A DNA stretch of 64,000 nt. Origin: Gorillibacterium timonense (lineage in GTDB: Bacteria; Bacillota; Bacilli; Paenibacillales; NBRC-103111). Of this stretch, positions 54,557-62,801 are shown piece after piece. The number at the start of each line of letters is the position of its first letter. Positions within the stretch are counted from its first letter, which is position 1. The notes below the pieces were generated by a model. The model searched no databases, had not been told where the DNA came from, and saw nothing but the letters and a program-made list of their open reading frames with translations. Position numbers and translations under genes: made by a program. The stretch is taken from NCBI RefSeq assembly GCF_001457415.1, contig NZ_LN881724.1:1426001-1490000 (forward strand), in the 5' to 3' direction.

Positions 54557-54588
54557 CAGGCACGCCCAAACGGTGTGTCTGTTTTTTT
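54557..54588 (+). terminator. Terminator after the EVE-like gene
   Basis: CAGGCACGCC, 5-base loop, GGTGTGTCTG (with G-U pairs), seven T residues. Also lies 36 bases before the next recombinase start. Confidence 0.75.
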
Positions 54589-54623
54589 ACCCAAAAACCA
54601 CTATACGAAGGAGATGTCTGTAG

Positions 54624-56066
54624 ATGAAAGTTGCAATCTATGCCCGTGTGTCGTCAGATCGTCAAGCTGAGAAGGAGTTATCCATTCCAGCACAGGTCAA
54701 AGATATTCAGCAGTGTTGTCATAATAAAGGGTGGATCATTACTCAGGAGTTCATCGAGAAGGGGAAATCGGTAAAGACCGATAATCGTCCTGAGTTTCAA
54801 CGGATGATTGCGATGGCGAAACGAACCAGTAAGAACTTTTAGGCGATCCTAGTTCATAAGTTTGACCGCTTCTCCCGTAATCGAGATGATCATGTGATTT
54901 ACAAGGCATTATTGCAAAAGTATGGAGTAAAGGTGATGTCTGTTACGGAGCAAACCGAAGCGGAGAAACCACAGGACATGTTGCTGGAAGGAATGTTGGA
55001 GGTTATTTCGGAATTCTTCATTGCCAACCTTGCTGTCGAGGTTCGTAAGGGGATGAACCAGAATGCCAAGCAAGGATACAACAATGGAGGCACACCGCCA
55101 TACGGCTATCGGACGGAGCATCTTGCTCTTGGGAACCAGAAGACGAAAGCAGTATGGTTACTTGGTCCACGTGAAGAGATTGATACCGTCCGTTTCATAT
55201 TCAGCCAGTACTTTTCGGGTCATCATTCACAATGAATCATATATTGGCCGCAAAATATGGAACAAGCAGGATTATCAGACTACAGGGGTCAAGTGGCGGG
55301 ATCGGTCGGAATGGGTCATCACGGAGAATGCTCATCCGCCATTACTAATGAAGAGTTATTTACCTTTGCAAAAAACGGTCGGAAGGCAGGCATACAGGCG
55401 GCGGTGTAACTCATAATTCTTATCAGATCAAGCCCGCATCTCCATTCTGGCTGCGTGAAATCTTCACTTGTGACAAGTGTGGGCCTAAGATGGTTGGTAA
55501 CTCAACAGCTTCCACGAAGAAGTATGGTGGTCAGAAATACTATGTATGCGGGGGATACATGCGGAAGGGTAAAGAATATTGCCCGTATGTGGGCTGGCGG
55601 AAGGAGAGGGTTGAAGAAGTTGTCACCAACAAGTTACGTACAACGTTGTTGCGGCTGTCGCTGGATAATCATCTGGAAGAAGAAATCCGCATGTACCACA
55701 ACGAGAAGAACAAGCATGTCATCGCTCAGGCATCGAGCTGGCGGCGGAGATTGCGTTCTTGGAGAAACGTGTGGATGCCATTAAAGACGATATACAGATG
55801 GGTAAGAGTAAGGCGTTCCATCAGGAGATGCTTGATGAGATGCAGACGGAATTGATTGATACATTGCGTCTGTGAAGTATGACATCCAGACATTGATTGG
55901 ATTTCTGGATGCTGAGGTGCAGAATCCTCAGATGTTGCATCCATTGATCGGCAAGTTTGTATCGCTTATACAAGTGGTGAGGAAGAAAAAGCAAATGTAC
56001 ATCACATTACGGTTTGCGAATGCAGATGAGGTATTGTATGAGAAACTTATTGTAACGGGAATGTAG
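54624..56066 (+). pseudogene. Decayed large serine recombinase (second)
   Basis: Starts with YARVSSDRQAEKELSIPAQ (catalytic Ser) but has an in-frame TAG at 54840-54842, then continues AILVHKFDRFSRNRDDH, DMLLEGMLEVISEFF and GGTPPYGYRT. Frame breaks near 55230, 55400 and 55470; a deletion removes part of the recombinase domain. The zinc-ribbon-type segment (CDKCGPKMVGN then YYVCGGYMRKG) and a coiled-coil tail follow in other frames to about 56066. Clearly inactive. It has the same domain type and orientation as the first remnant. Confidence 0.85.
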
Positions 56067-56349
56067 TTTTTATACTGCATACGAAACGGCTAATAATTCT
56101 TTTGACAGTGAGTTCACGGTATGGGAGTATTGGTTTATCATATTCCAATATCTTGAAGGTCTTGTTGACTAAATTTCGTATCAGTAATTAGGTGGGGATC
56201 TACCTTCACGGGTCACGGGTGATTAGAACAGTAATAACAGATAATAATCTTCCTGTTGAACTCAATCATCAAATTGCCATGCTCGGTACCTCTCGCGATT
56301 GTGTTCATTAACATGGCCTGGGAGGTGAAAGCTGGCGATAATGTTATTC

Positions 56350-56380
56350 TTGTTGTACCTATACTAATAACATATATACT
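56350..56380 (+). promoter_or_regulatory. Predicted promoter of the 645-aa gene
   Basis: TTGTAC, 16-base spacer, TATACT, in an AT-rich gap; alternatively TTGTTG, 17 bases, TATATA. AAGGGGAAATAAA precedes ATG 56401. The rest of the gap 56067-56349 has no gene that I can support. Confidence 0.5.
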
Positions 56381-56400
56381 ATTAAAGAAGGGGAAATAAA

Positions 56401-58338
56401 ATGCATTCCAAAGCGTACTTGGAGAAAGTGATTTATGAGATTCATCAGGCCAGTTCCTTTTTCTTAACCTCTAAGGCTTGGTCATCTCCAACTCATGGCT
56501 TTTCCTATGATCAATCGAGAAGTATTAAGTACATGGACGCATTAATGAAAGCAGGCTTGGTTAAAGAGAAACGCTCTGATGTAATCTGCATTCTGGGCGA
56601 TTGGGAAAATGTTGCGGAAGGAATCATATTTACAGACAAAGCTCTATACGTTAAATCTCCCAAGAACAGAAGTAAGAATTTCAGGGTTTGTTATAGCGAA
56701 ATTGCAAAAATAAATTATGATTCTGCCTCCGTAGAGTTGAAAATTTCAACAAGAAGCAACAGTGTATTTTATATCGATACTCCGATGTGGAGTAAAAGAA
56801 ACATCAAGATATTTCTGGAGGTTGCGTCTGGAATTATGGAATTTGATGATGAAGACCGGAGGCGTCTAAAACAAATTGAATTGCCGAAGCAAGTGCATGA
56901 ATCTTTTGCGGATATTGCTGCTGGAACTGTCTACGGCAATGTCAGCAACGCAAGTACGCTCTATGGCCAGGATAAGTTTGGAACACCAAGAGGCCACGGT
57001 TTTGCGGCAGAACGGGCAAATCATCTTTTTGATATGATGACAGGTAAGGATGCCAAAATTATTGGAGACGACAATGCCAAATATGGGGCAGACCGTGTCG
57101 TAAAAGGTATTAATATCCAATCGAAATATTGCAACAGCGGTTCAAAGTGTATTCAGGAGTGTTTTGAGAACGGCAGACTGAAGTATATCAATGCAGATGG
57201 ATCACCGATGCAAATTGAGGTGCCATCAGATAAATATGAGGCTGCTATATCCGCAATGGAGAACCGCATTACTAAAGGAGAAGTATCTGGTGTAACCGAT
57301 CCGGCTGAAGCTAAAAACATTGTTCGGAAAGGTCATTTTACATACGAGCAAGCAAGAAATATTGCAAAGTTTGGCACAGTTGAATCCATAACTTATGATG
57401 CTGTTAACGGGGCTGTCATATCTACATACGCATTTGGAATTAGCACTGTTCTTTCTTTTGCAGTTTCAGTATTGAATGATGAGGACTTAACCGAGTCGCT
57501 TAAAAAGGCTTCGTATTCAGGTTTAAAGGTAGGAGGTACGACATTTGTCACCGCCGTGCTCTCTAGCCAATTATCAAAAGCTGGTTTGAACAGTTTGCTC
57601 GTAGGTAGTTCCGAAGCCATTGTTAATGTGATGGGGCCGAAAGCTTCAGCTATGCTTGTTAACGCTTTACGAAGCGGAACGAATATATACGGAGCTGCTG
57701 CGATGAAGAGTGCTGCAAAGCTTTTACGGTCGAATGCGATTACAGCGGGTGTGTCTATTGTCGTGTTGTCGTCTGTTGATGTGGTCAATATTTTCAGAGG
57801 AAGAATCTCAGGAACGCAGCTTTTTAAAAATATTACAAATACAGCAGCATCTGTAGGGGGGGGGGCAGCCGGATGGGTTGGTGGTGCAGCTGCTGGGGCT
57901 GCAATCGGCTCAGCTGTTCCAATTATCGGTACAGCCATTGGCGGATTCGTCGGCGGATTAGCAGGAGCTTTCGCTGGAGGAAGTCTTGCAGGGAAAGCCT
58001 CGGACTCTTTGCTTGGTGTGTTTATTGAAGATGATGCTAAGCAAATGATTGAGATTATCGAGAAGTCGTTTATACAGCTCGCTGAGGATTATTTACTGAA
58101 TAAAACTGAGGCTGAACGTATTATCGATGCCCTAAAAGAAGACCTGACCGGGGCTTCACTGAAAGATATGTTTGCCAGTAGCGACAGACAAACGTTCGCT
58201 CAGAATCTACTAGTGCCACATATCGAGAATGAAGTACGGACTCGCAAGCGGGTTAATCTTCCAAGCACTGATCAAATGATACAAGGTTTACGAGACGTAT
58301 TAGAAGAAATTGCAGATCAGGAACAATCTATATTGTGA
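56401..58338 (+). CDS. PH-like and glycine-zipper membrane protein of unknown function
   Basis: 645 residues. N-terminal helical part (1-60), then a bacterial PH-like strand series (about 70-150, GIIFTDKALYVKS then YSEIAKINYDS). Residues 190-310 form a conserved-looking unit with GHGFAAERANHLFD, GADRVVKGINIQSKYC and KCIQECF. Hydrophobic segments follow (about 340-490), and a Gly-zipper stretch (about 480-540: GGGAAGWVGGAAAGAAIGS then GGFVGGLAGAFAGG) that can insert into membranes, then a helical tail. Very AT-rich codon use. Last gene before attR, a usual place for cargo. I cannot name a function; a membrane effector of a defence system is possible. Confidence 0.7.
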   Translation: MHSKAYLEKVIYEIHQASSFFLTSKAWSSPTHGFSYDQSRSIKYMDALMKAGLVKEKRSDVICILGDWENVAEGIIFTDKALYVKSPKNRSKNFRVCYSEIAKINYDSASVELKISTRSNSVFYIDTPMWSKRNIKIFLEVASGIMEFDDEDRRRLKQIELPKQVHESFADIAAGTVYGNVSNASTLYGQDKFGTPRGHGFAAERANHLFDMMTGKDAKIIGDDNAKYGADRVVKGINIQSKYCNSGSKCIQECFENGRLKYINADGSPMQIEVPSDKYEAAISAMENRITKGEVSGVTDPAEAKNIVRKGHFTYEQARNIAKFGTVESITYDAVNGAVISTYAFGISTVLSFAVSVLNDEDLTESLKKASYSGLKVGGTTFVTAVLSSQLSKAGLNSLLVGSSEAIVNVMGPKASAMLVNALRSGTNIYGAAAMKSAAKLLRSNAITAGVSIVVLSSVDVVNIFRGRISGTQLFKNITNTAASVGGGAAGWVGGAAAGAAIGSAVPIIGTAIGGFVGGLAGAFAGGSLAGKASDSLLGVFIEDDAKQMIEIIEKSFIQLAEDYLLNKTEAERIIDALKEDLTGASLKDMFASSDRQTFAQNLLVPHIENEVRTRKRVNLPSTDQMIQGLRDVLEEIADQEQSIL

Positions 58339-58638
58339 ACCAACAAGGGATTGGTCTCCGCCTGGGATGAGCGGAAGAAGACAATCAGGCTGACCCGAAG
58401 GGAATCCGGTGACGGGGAGTTACTAAGGTGACATCAAAACTGTCACTACACCCGTAGAAGTCTATGTTGCGTTTCTTGGATAGTGGTTTGCACAATGGAA
58501 GACTAGACCTAAATATTGACAAAATGTCATAGCCTCAGCTATGCTCAGACTAAGGCAATTTGAGCAATAAATAATACCAATGAAACCCGATAAATATCTG
58601 GTTTTGCTTGTATTTAAGCTTCTTGAAAGTACCTTGCA
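58339..58638. other. Non-coding right end of the element
   Basis: No supported gene. A short open piece (VSAWDERKKTIRLTRRES, stop near 58432) may be the tail of a lost gene. TTGACA at 58518 could be part of a promoter. Confidence 0.3.
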
Positions 58639-58869
58639 ACCATCACCAAATCCCTTTACCCGGCCATCGCGGAGAAATTCAAAACGACCCCGAGCCGCGT
58701 CGAGCGGGCTATCCGCCACGCCATTGAAGTGGCCTGGACCCGAGGCAACATCGACAGCATCAGCTTCATCTTCGGCTACACGATCAACATCAGCAAGTCG
58801 AAGCCGACCAACAGCGAGTTCATCGCGATGGTCGCAGACAAGCTGCGGATCGAGCATAAGGTGTCGTAA
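58639..58869 (+). pseudogene. Displaced 3' end of spo0A (76 codons)
   Basis: Reads in frame from [19 protein letters not shown] to LRIEHKVS and TAA. Upstream of the 107-bp block it differs from the intact copy at many silent sites and a few residues (SL for TL, KF for RY); this part is element DNA from another spo0A lineage. Downstream of the block is the original host end. It has no start and lacks the receiver domain. Confidence 0.92.
58744..58850 (+). repeat. attR: 107-bp direct repeat of spo0A
   Basis: Identical to 37623-37729. After one C/T mismatch at 58851, 12 further bases match, then the two ends differ (TCGTAA here, AGCTGA at attL). Confidence 0.92.
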
Positions 58870-58886
58870 ATCATTAGCTGTTCTGT

Positions 58887-58922
58887 AACGCCATTCCTTC
58901 AAGGAGTGGCGTTTTATTTTTT
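58887..58922 (+). terminator. Original spo0A terminator, now stranded
   Basis: AACGCCATTCCTT and AAGGAGTGGCGTT arms with TTTATTTTTTG after them, 18 bases after the displaced spo0A stop. The intact spo0A copy has no such hairpin after it. Confidence 0.85.
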
Positions 58923-59119
58923 GTAAAATGAACTCACACTCATTCAATTTTTAGCTCCCAATCTCATCCATATTCTAACTCCCATTGAAAGTTCGGCCAT
59001 TTGGATAAACAATTATGCGATTTTTTTGTCATGATATAAAATCTAGAATATCGGGATATCCCTTGATATACTGGACGTGTCCGGTTTCATTTCGATAACC
59101 AGATAAGGGAGTGAGCAAA

Positions 59120-59491
59120 ATGATGGCGATCCTAGGCGCGATAACGTTTGGCTTTGCAGTGATTATATATTTGCTCTTGGCTTTCGGTTTTCCATTTGGT
59201 GAGTTCGCTTTTGGAGGGCAATACAGAGTGTTGCCGACGAAATTAAGATGGCTATGTGGGTTTTCGATCTTTATTCAACTCTTTGCGGTTCTGATCATTT
59301 TGCAAACAGGTAAAATCCTGCCACTACTTTTTTCCTTACCCATCACGAGAGGAATTTGTTTCTTCTTTGCCGGCTATTTGACGATAAACGTGATCATGAA
59401 TCTTCTATCCAAAAGTAAAAAAGAAAGGTTGATTGTGGGTCCGTTCTCCTTCATAACAGCGCTCTGTTATTGGATAACTGCAATAGAATAA
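59120..59491 (+). CDS. Small four-helix membrane protein
   Basis: About 123 residues with four hydrophobic segments (about 4-24, 45-65, 70-90, 104-122). Unrecognised family, probably a DUF membrane protein. AAGGGAG lies before ATG 59120; GTG 59111 is less likely. First chromosomal gene right of the element. Confidence 0.65.
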   Translation: MMAILGAITFGFAVIIYLLLAFGFPFGEFAFGGQYRVLPTKLRWLCGFSIFIQLFAVLIILQTGKILPLLFSLPITRGICFFFAGYLTINVIMNLLSKSKKERLIVGPFSFITALCYWITAIE

Positions 59492-59653
59492 GGGGATTCC
59501 AGCATTTTCAATTCGGGGGTATGTCTAATTGTGAAACCGAACAGCTTTACGCGGAGGGACAGGCATGATAGGCTAACCTAGCCTGGCGATGCCAGCGAAA
59601 CACAGTTCCCTAACGAGGTAGAAAATGAACTGACATACATAAGGAGCGCAAGC

Positions 59654-59941
59654 ATGAACACATCGGAGTTTCAGCAATATGTGAAGGAATACAGCAAGCT
59701 TAAAGGGTTCGATACGAGTACGATTGAGCAGAGGATGCTGTACTTAATGACGGAAGTGGGGGAGCTGGCGAAGGAGGTCTTGAACGTTTCTTTTGCTCCT
59801 GAGGAGGAGAAGAGCGAGAACCTGGGATTTGAAATGTACGATGTGGTGTGGAATATCTTCGATCTCGCCAATAAGCTGGGGATTGACCTTGATCAAGCCT
59901 TCAAGAAGAAGCTGGAGATCAACGAACAGAGAACATGGTAA
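59654..59941 (+). CDS. MazG-like nucleotide pyrophosphohydrolase
   Basis: 95 residues; single MazG-type helical domain with LMTEVGELAKEVL (Glu metal ligands) and FEMYDVVWNIFDLANKLGI (Glu/Asp pair), ending KKLEINEQRTW. Probably hydrolyses a non-canonical NTP or similar. AAGGAG lies 8 bases before ATG 59654. Confidence 0.85.
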   Translation: MNTSEFQQYVKEYSKLKGFDTSTIEQRMLYLMTEVGELAKEVLNVSFAPEEEKSENLGFEMYDVVWNIFDLANKLGIDLDQAFKKKLEINEQRTW

Positions 59942-60022
59942 TTAACAGAGAGGCCCTGTCCGATAAGACTCGCACCACTTTTATGATAGGTTGGTAGATG
60001 ATAACTGAGGAGGTCTTAAGGA

Positions 60023-60838
60023 ATGGAAAAGGAAGAGTTGAGAGCGATCGCGAAGAACGGATTCGCCATCCCCGACGGAAGCGAGGCGTATGCCGTCATT
60101 CGCGAGGTCATCGACCTGCTGGCGTCGCCTGACCCTGAGCTTCGGGACGAGCTTGCTTATGGTGCACTTTACCATTGGCTGCTCCTTGATGAGCTTCTCC
60201 AAGGACCGCAATTGGAAGAGCTGCTTAGGCTTGCGATTTCGGAGGACATGTTGTTTTCCGGCATCGGAGAAGAGGGGACGGACAGCGTCTTTTTACGGAC
60301 GTTTTCCTCTCTGTTAATCGCTTTGCTGCTCGCACGTGATAACCGGGAAGCGATCTTTGCGAGAGAAACTTATGACTTTACCTTGGACGCCTTGGTTCGC
60401 TACTGCTTGAGCGAGAGGGACTTTCGCGGGTATGTGGAAGTCAAGGGCTGGGCGCATGCGGCCGCCCATTGCGCAGATGCGCTTGATGAGTGCGCAGCGA
60501 GCCGTTATGCCGGTATGGAAGAATGCGAACGGATCTGGACCGGGCTTCGCGCTCTGCTGGACCGAGCACCGCAGGTCTATCAAGCGGAAGAGGATGAACG
60601 GATTGCTACGGCGGTTTTTACCATGATCCATAGCGGGAACGTTACTTTGGCGCAGGTATGCGAATGGGCAAAAGCCTTGAATACATTACCCTCGAAGGAG
60701 CTCTCGGATCGGTATAGGACGACGAATGGGAAGCACTTCATTCGAAGCTTGTTCATGCGTTTACAAACAGATGAATACCGTTCACAAGCAGAGCAACTGC
60801 TGGAGCTGGAAGAAGATTTCAATCGGTTTCGGCAGTAG
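60023..60838 (+). CDS. DUF2785 protein
   Basis: 271 residues, all-helical. Matches the DUF2785 pattern (YGALYHWLLLDELL, FLRTFSSLLIALLLARD, VKGWAHAAAHCADALDE). Function unknown. GAGGTC lies before ATG 60023. Same orientation as its neighbours, 81 bases after the MazG-like gene. Confidence 0.85.
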   Translation: MEKEELRAIAKNGFAIPDGSEAYAVIREVIDLLASPDPELRDELAYGALYHWLLLDELLQGPQLEELLRLAISEDMLFSGIGEEGTDSVFLRTFSSLLIALLLARDNREAIFARETYDFTLDALVRYCLSERDFRGYVEVKGWAHAAAHCADALDECAASRYAGMEECERIWTGLRALLDRAPQVYQAEEDERIATAVFTMIHSGNVTLAQVCEWAKALNTLPSKELSDRYRTTNGKHFIRSLFMRLQTDEYRSQAEQLLELEEDFNRFRQ

Positions 60839-60958
60839 TTCTAATTACCCATTTTGAGACTTTTGCAATGGAATATGCAGGAACTTCTATCTACTTTGTC
60901 GAATTTAGTCCAGCACTTTTCTGCATAATCCACTACATACGAAGAAGAGAGGGTAATG

Positions 60959-61906
60959 ATGAACAAGAGAGTAAGAAGCCTCCTCACCGTCGCGCTCGCG
61001 ACAACCCTGTTTGCCGGAATCGCCCCGGCTGCGTTGGCCGCCTCGGCGCCTGCACAAGCAAGCCCGACCGTCTTTATCGACGGAACCCAGCTTGGTTTTT
61101 CCAATCAACAGCCTGTGGTGCTGAAGGGGAGAACGCTCGTCCCGATGCGGGCCATTTTTGAAGCTTTGGGTGCCAGCATCCAATACGATTCCAAGACAGG
61201 AACCGTGACCGCGACCAAAAAGGATACATCCTACAATACCTATATGGGAGACAAGACCGTCACCTTGAAGATCGGTTCCACGAAGGCGCATGTGAAGGCC
61301 GTACCGTCGAAGGAATGGTCGGAGAATGCTATTGATAAGGATGTTATTCTCGATGTACCGGCTCAGACCATCAAGGGCAGCACGATGGTTCCGCTCGCTT
61401 TTGTCGGACAAGCGCTGGACTGCCACGTAAAGTGGGATGGCAAGAATAACCGCATCAACATTTACAAACCGCAATTGAAAGAATATTGGTACCAACAGGA
61501 TTCGAACACCGAAGAGTTGATTCAACGGTACGATCTGCATTCGTATACCCATCCGGACCCGATCCCCACGGATAAAGAGCAGGTATACCTGCGTACGATC
61601 GCATACGGCGACGAGAAGACAACGACGTTTTATGCTTATCTCCTCACTCGGGTCAATGTGGAGGAGGGAGATCCAGTCACGGTGGACGTCATGGTTGACG
61701 GGGCTATCAAAGAAGGACTTTGGGACAGCAAATACACCATCACCGTTTATAATCCGGAGACGGGAGATTATGATTCCTCTGTCAGTGAATCGACGGTCCT
61801 TATCTCCTATGTTGGTAAAGACGGAGAGCCCGATTTGACGGCGATCCCGTTCTCGGTCTATGCCGCAATCTCGGATGCAGATGATAAAGGGCTGTTTGGT
61901 GAATAG
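60959..61906 (+). CDS. Secreted copper amine oxidase N-domain protein
   Basis: About 315 residues: signal peptide (about 1-24, ending LAAS), two-part copper amine oxidase N-terminal-like domain (about 32-165; LVPMRAIFEALGA and MVPLAFVGQALDC), and a C-terminal region of unknown fold. Probably wall- or surface-bound. GAGGG lies before ATG 60959. It is similar in layout to the element gene at 44805 and to the N-domain of the hydrolase at 62802. Confidence 0.85.
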   Translation: MNKRVRSLLTVALATTLFAGIAPAALAASAPAQASPTVFIDGTQLGFSNQQPVVLKGRTLVPMRAIFEALGASIQYDSKTGTVTATKKDTSYNTYMGDKTVTLKIGSTKAHVKAVPSKEWSENAIDKDVILDVPAQTIKGSTMVPLAFVGQALDCHVKWDGKNNRINIYKPQLKEYWYQQDSNTEELIQRYDLHSYTHPDPIPTDKEQVYLRTIAYGDEKTTTFYAYLLTRVNVEEGDPVTVDVMVDGAIKEGLWDSKYTITVYNPETGDYDSSVSESTVLISYVGKDGEPDLTAIPFSVYAAISDADDKGLFGE

Positions 61907-61960
61907 GACTTACCCGAGTGTGAAATGAGGCAAGTATTGCTCGAACCTCAATAGCCAAAG

Positions 61961-62009
61961 AAAAAGGTCTTCAGCTCCGGTCATGGATCGGATGCGGGAG
62001 ACCTTTTTT
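61961..62009. terminator. Bidirectional terminator
   Basis: AAAAAGGTCT at 61961-61970 and AGACCTTTT at 61999-62007, between convergent genes. Confidence 0.75.
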
Positions 62010-62013
62010 GGGA

Positions 62014-62220
62014 TCAGAATAGTTGAAAGCCTGCAAAGGTGCGGGCCGCGGAATACAAAACTAAGAGGAGCAAGAGATAGCCGATGATCGTCAGCACGAC
62101 GAACTTTCGTTTTTTTCGCAATTTCTTCTTCTTCTCCTTGTCGTCCCAGTCGTCCTGGACATCCAGACGAGCCTGCTGCCTTACTTTTTCCTCCAGATAG
62201 ATCGGATCCGATTTGTCCAT
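62014..62220 (-). CDS. Small single-pass membrane protein, 68 aa
   Basis: Charged, Lys-rich N-terminal half (KEKKKKLRKKRK) and one membrane helix near the C-terminus (about 43-60, VVLTIIGYLLLLLVLYSA). GGAGGGG 10 bases before ATG 62220. Unrecognised; the only minus-strand gene in this part. Confidence 0.6.
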   Translation of the reverse strand: MDKSDPIYLEEKVRQQARLDVQDDWDDKEKKKKLRKKRKFVVLTIIGYLLLLLVLYSAARTFAGFQLF

Positions 62221-62353
62221 GCTTGTCCGGCCCCTCCTTCCTCCATAAGAGTGTATGAGGTGAAAGAACGAAATATGAAACATGCGCGGGCTTATTCCCA
62301 AATGCCAAGTATTACATATATATAAAGTATATACGGAATGATATACTGAACAG

Positions 62354-62428
62354 GCAAGCGATAGCTTGCTTCATAACCTTTTTTTCTCCGATTTAACCGC
62401 CGGAAGTTGGATCCGGCGGTTTTTTTAC
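62354..62428 (+). terminator. Tandem T-tailed hairpins (possible short RNA)
   Basis: GCAAGC-4-GCTTGC (62354-62369), then CTTTTTTTC, then ACCGCCGGA-7-TCCGGCGGT (62396-62420) and a seven-T tail. TATACT at 62342 may be a -10 just upstream, but no good -35 is present. No plus-strand gene lies upstream within 440 bases, so these may end a small RNA or stop readthrough into the riboswitch. Confidence 0.5.
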
Positions 62429-62455
62429 GTTTACATAGAGGGATAAAACAAAATA

Positions 62456-62490
62456 ATCCCGGGTAGGAGGTTCTTCCTATAAACCGGGAT
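62456..62490. other. Hairpin upstream of the riboswitch
   Basis: ATCCCGG and CCGGGAT arms enclosing AGGAGG/TTCCT; no T tract. Purpose unclear. Confidence 0.4.
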
Positions 62491-62605
62491 GACCACTATT
62501 TGGCTATTGTTAATGTTTTTTTTGCGTGATAACTTAGTAAAGTAAGGAAAACCATTTGCCGAATCCGGTTCATTCGCGCCGGTACGGGGGATTTTTTTGT
62601 CGGGT

Positions 62606-62786
62606 GTGCCAAAACGAAGAGCGGAAGACATCCGCTAGGTTTGGCAGGCCATACGACGTAACCAAGCGCTCTGATTGTTTTCGCATGAATGGGACAGCTT
62701 GGTTAGGGGGGTGAATGCTTGCGGGGTAACCCGGCGAGCTAGGGAGAGAACCTCTTCCCGAATCCGTCAACTAACCTCGGAGGCAC
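62606..62786 (+). promoter_or_regulatory. c-di-AMP riboswitch (ydaO/yuaA type)
   Basis: The 3' half matches the ydaO consensus: GGGGTGAATGC, AGGGAG, CCCGAATCCGTCAACTAACC, TCGGAGGC. The outer stem may be GTGCC (62606) with GGCAC (62782). It lies right before a wall hydrolase gene, the usual target class. In other bacteria c-di-AMP binding turns such genes off. Confidence 0.82.
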
Positions 62787-62801
62787 TAGGAGGAACTGAA
62801 A

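Larger units (their letters stand above)
37623..58850 (+). mobile_element. Integrative element in the 3' end of spo0A (about 21.1 kb)
   Basis: Bounded by perfect 107-bp direct repeats of spo0A coding DNA. The integrase lies next to the left repeat. Interior genes are typical of mobile DNA (ArdA-like, RadC-like, XRE repressor, helicase, Rep-like protein, serine recombinase remnants) with cargo. Composition is visibly lower in GC than the flanks, most clearly at 56-58.3 kb. The element brings its own 3' end of spo0A, so the regulator stays intact. No relaxase, coupling protein or pilus genes seen, so it is not an obvious self-transmissible ICE; an integrated plasmid or mobilisable element fits better. 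Confidence 0.88.

Noticed and set aside
37931-58338. Self-transmissible ICE
   Set aside because: No relaxase, coupling protein, VirB4-type ATPase or other conjugation gene could be seen, so I call it only an integrative element.
58580-58888. Plus-strand frame covering the displaced spo0A end
   Set aside because: It is in a different frame from Spo0A; the biologically meaningful frame is the 76-codon spo0A remnant.
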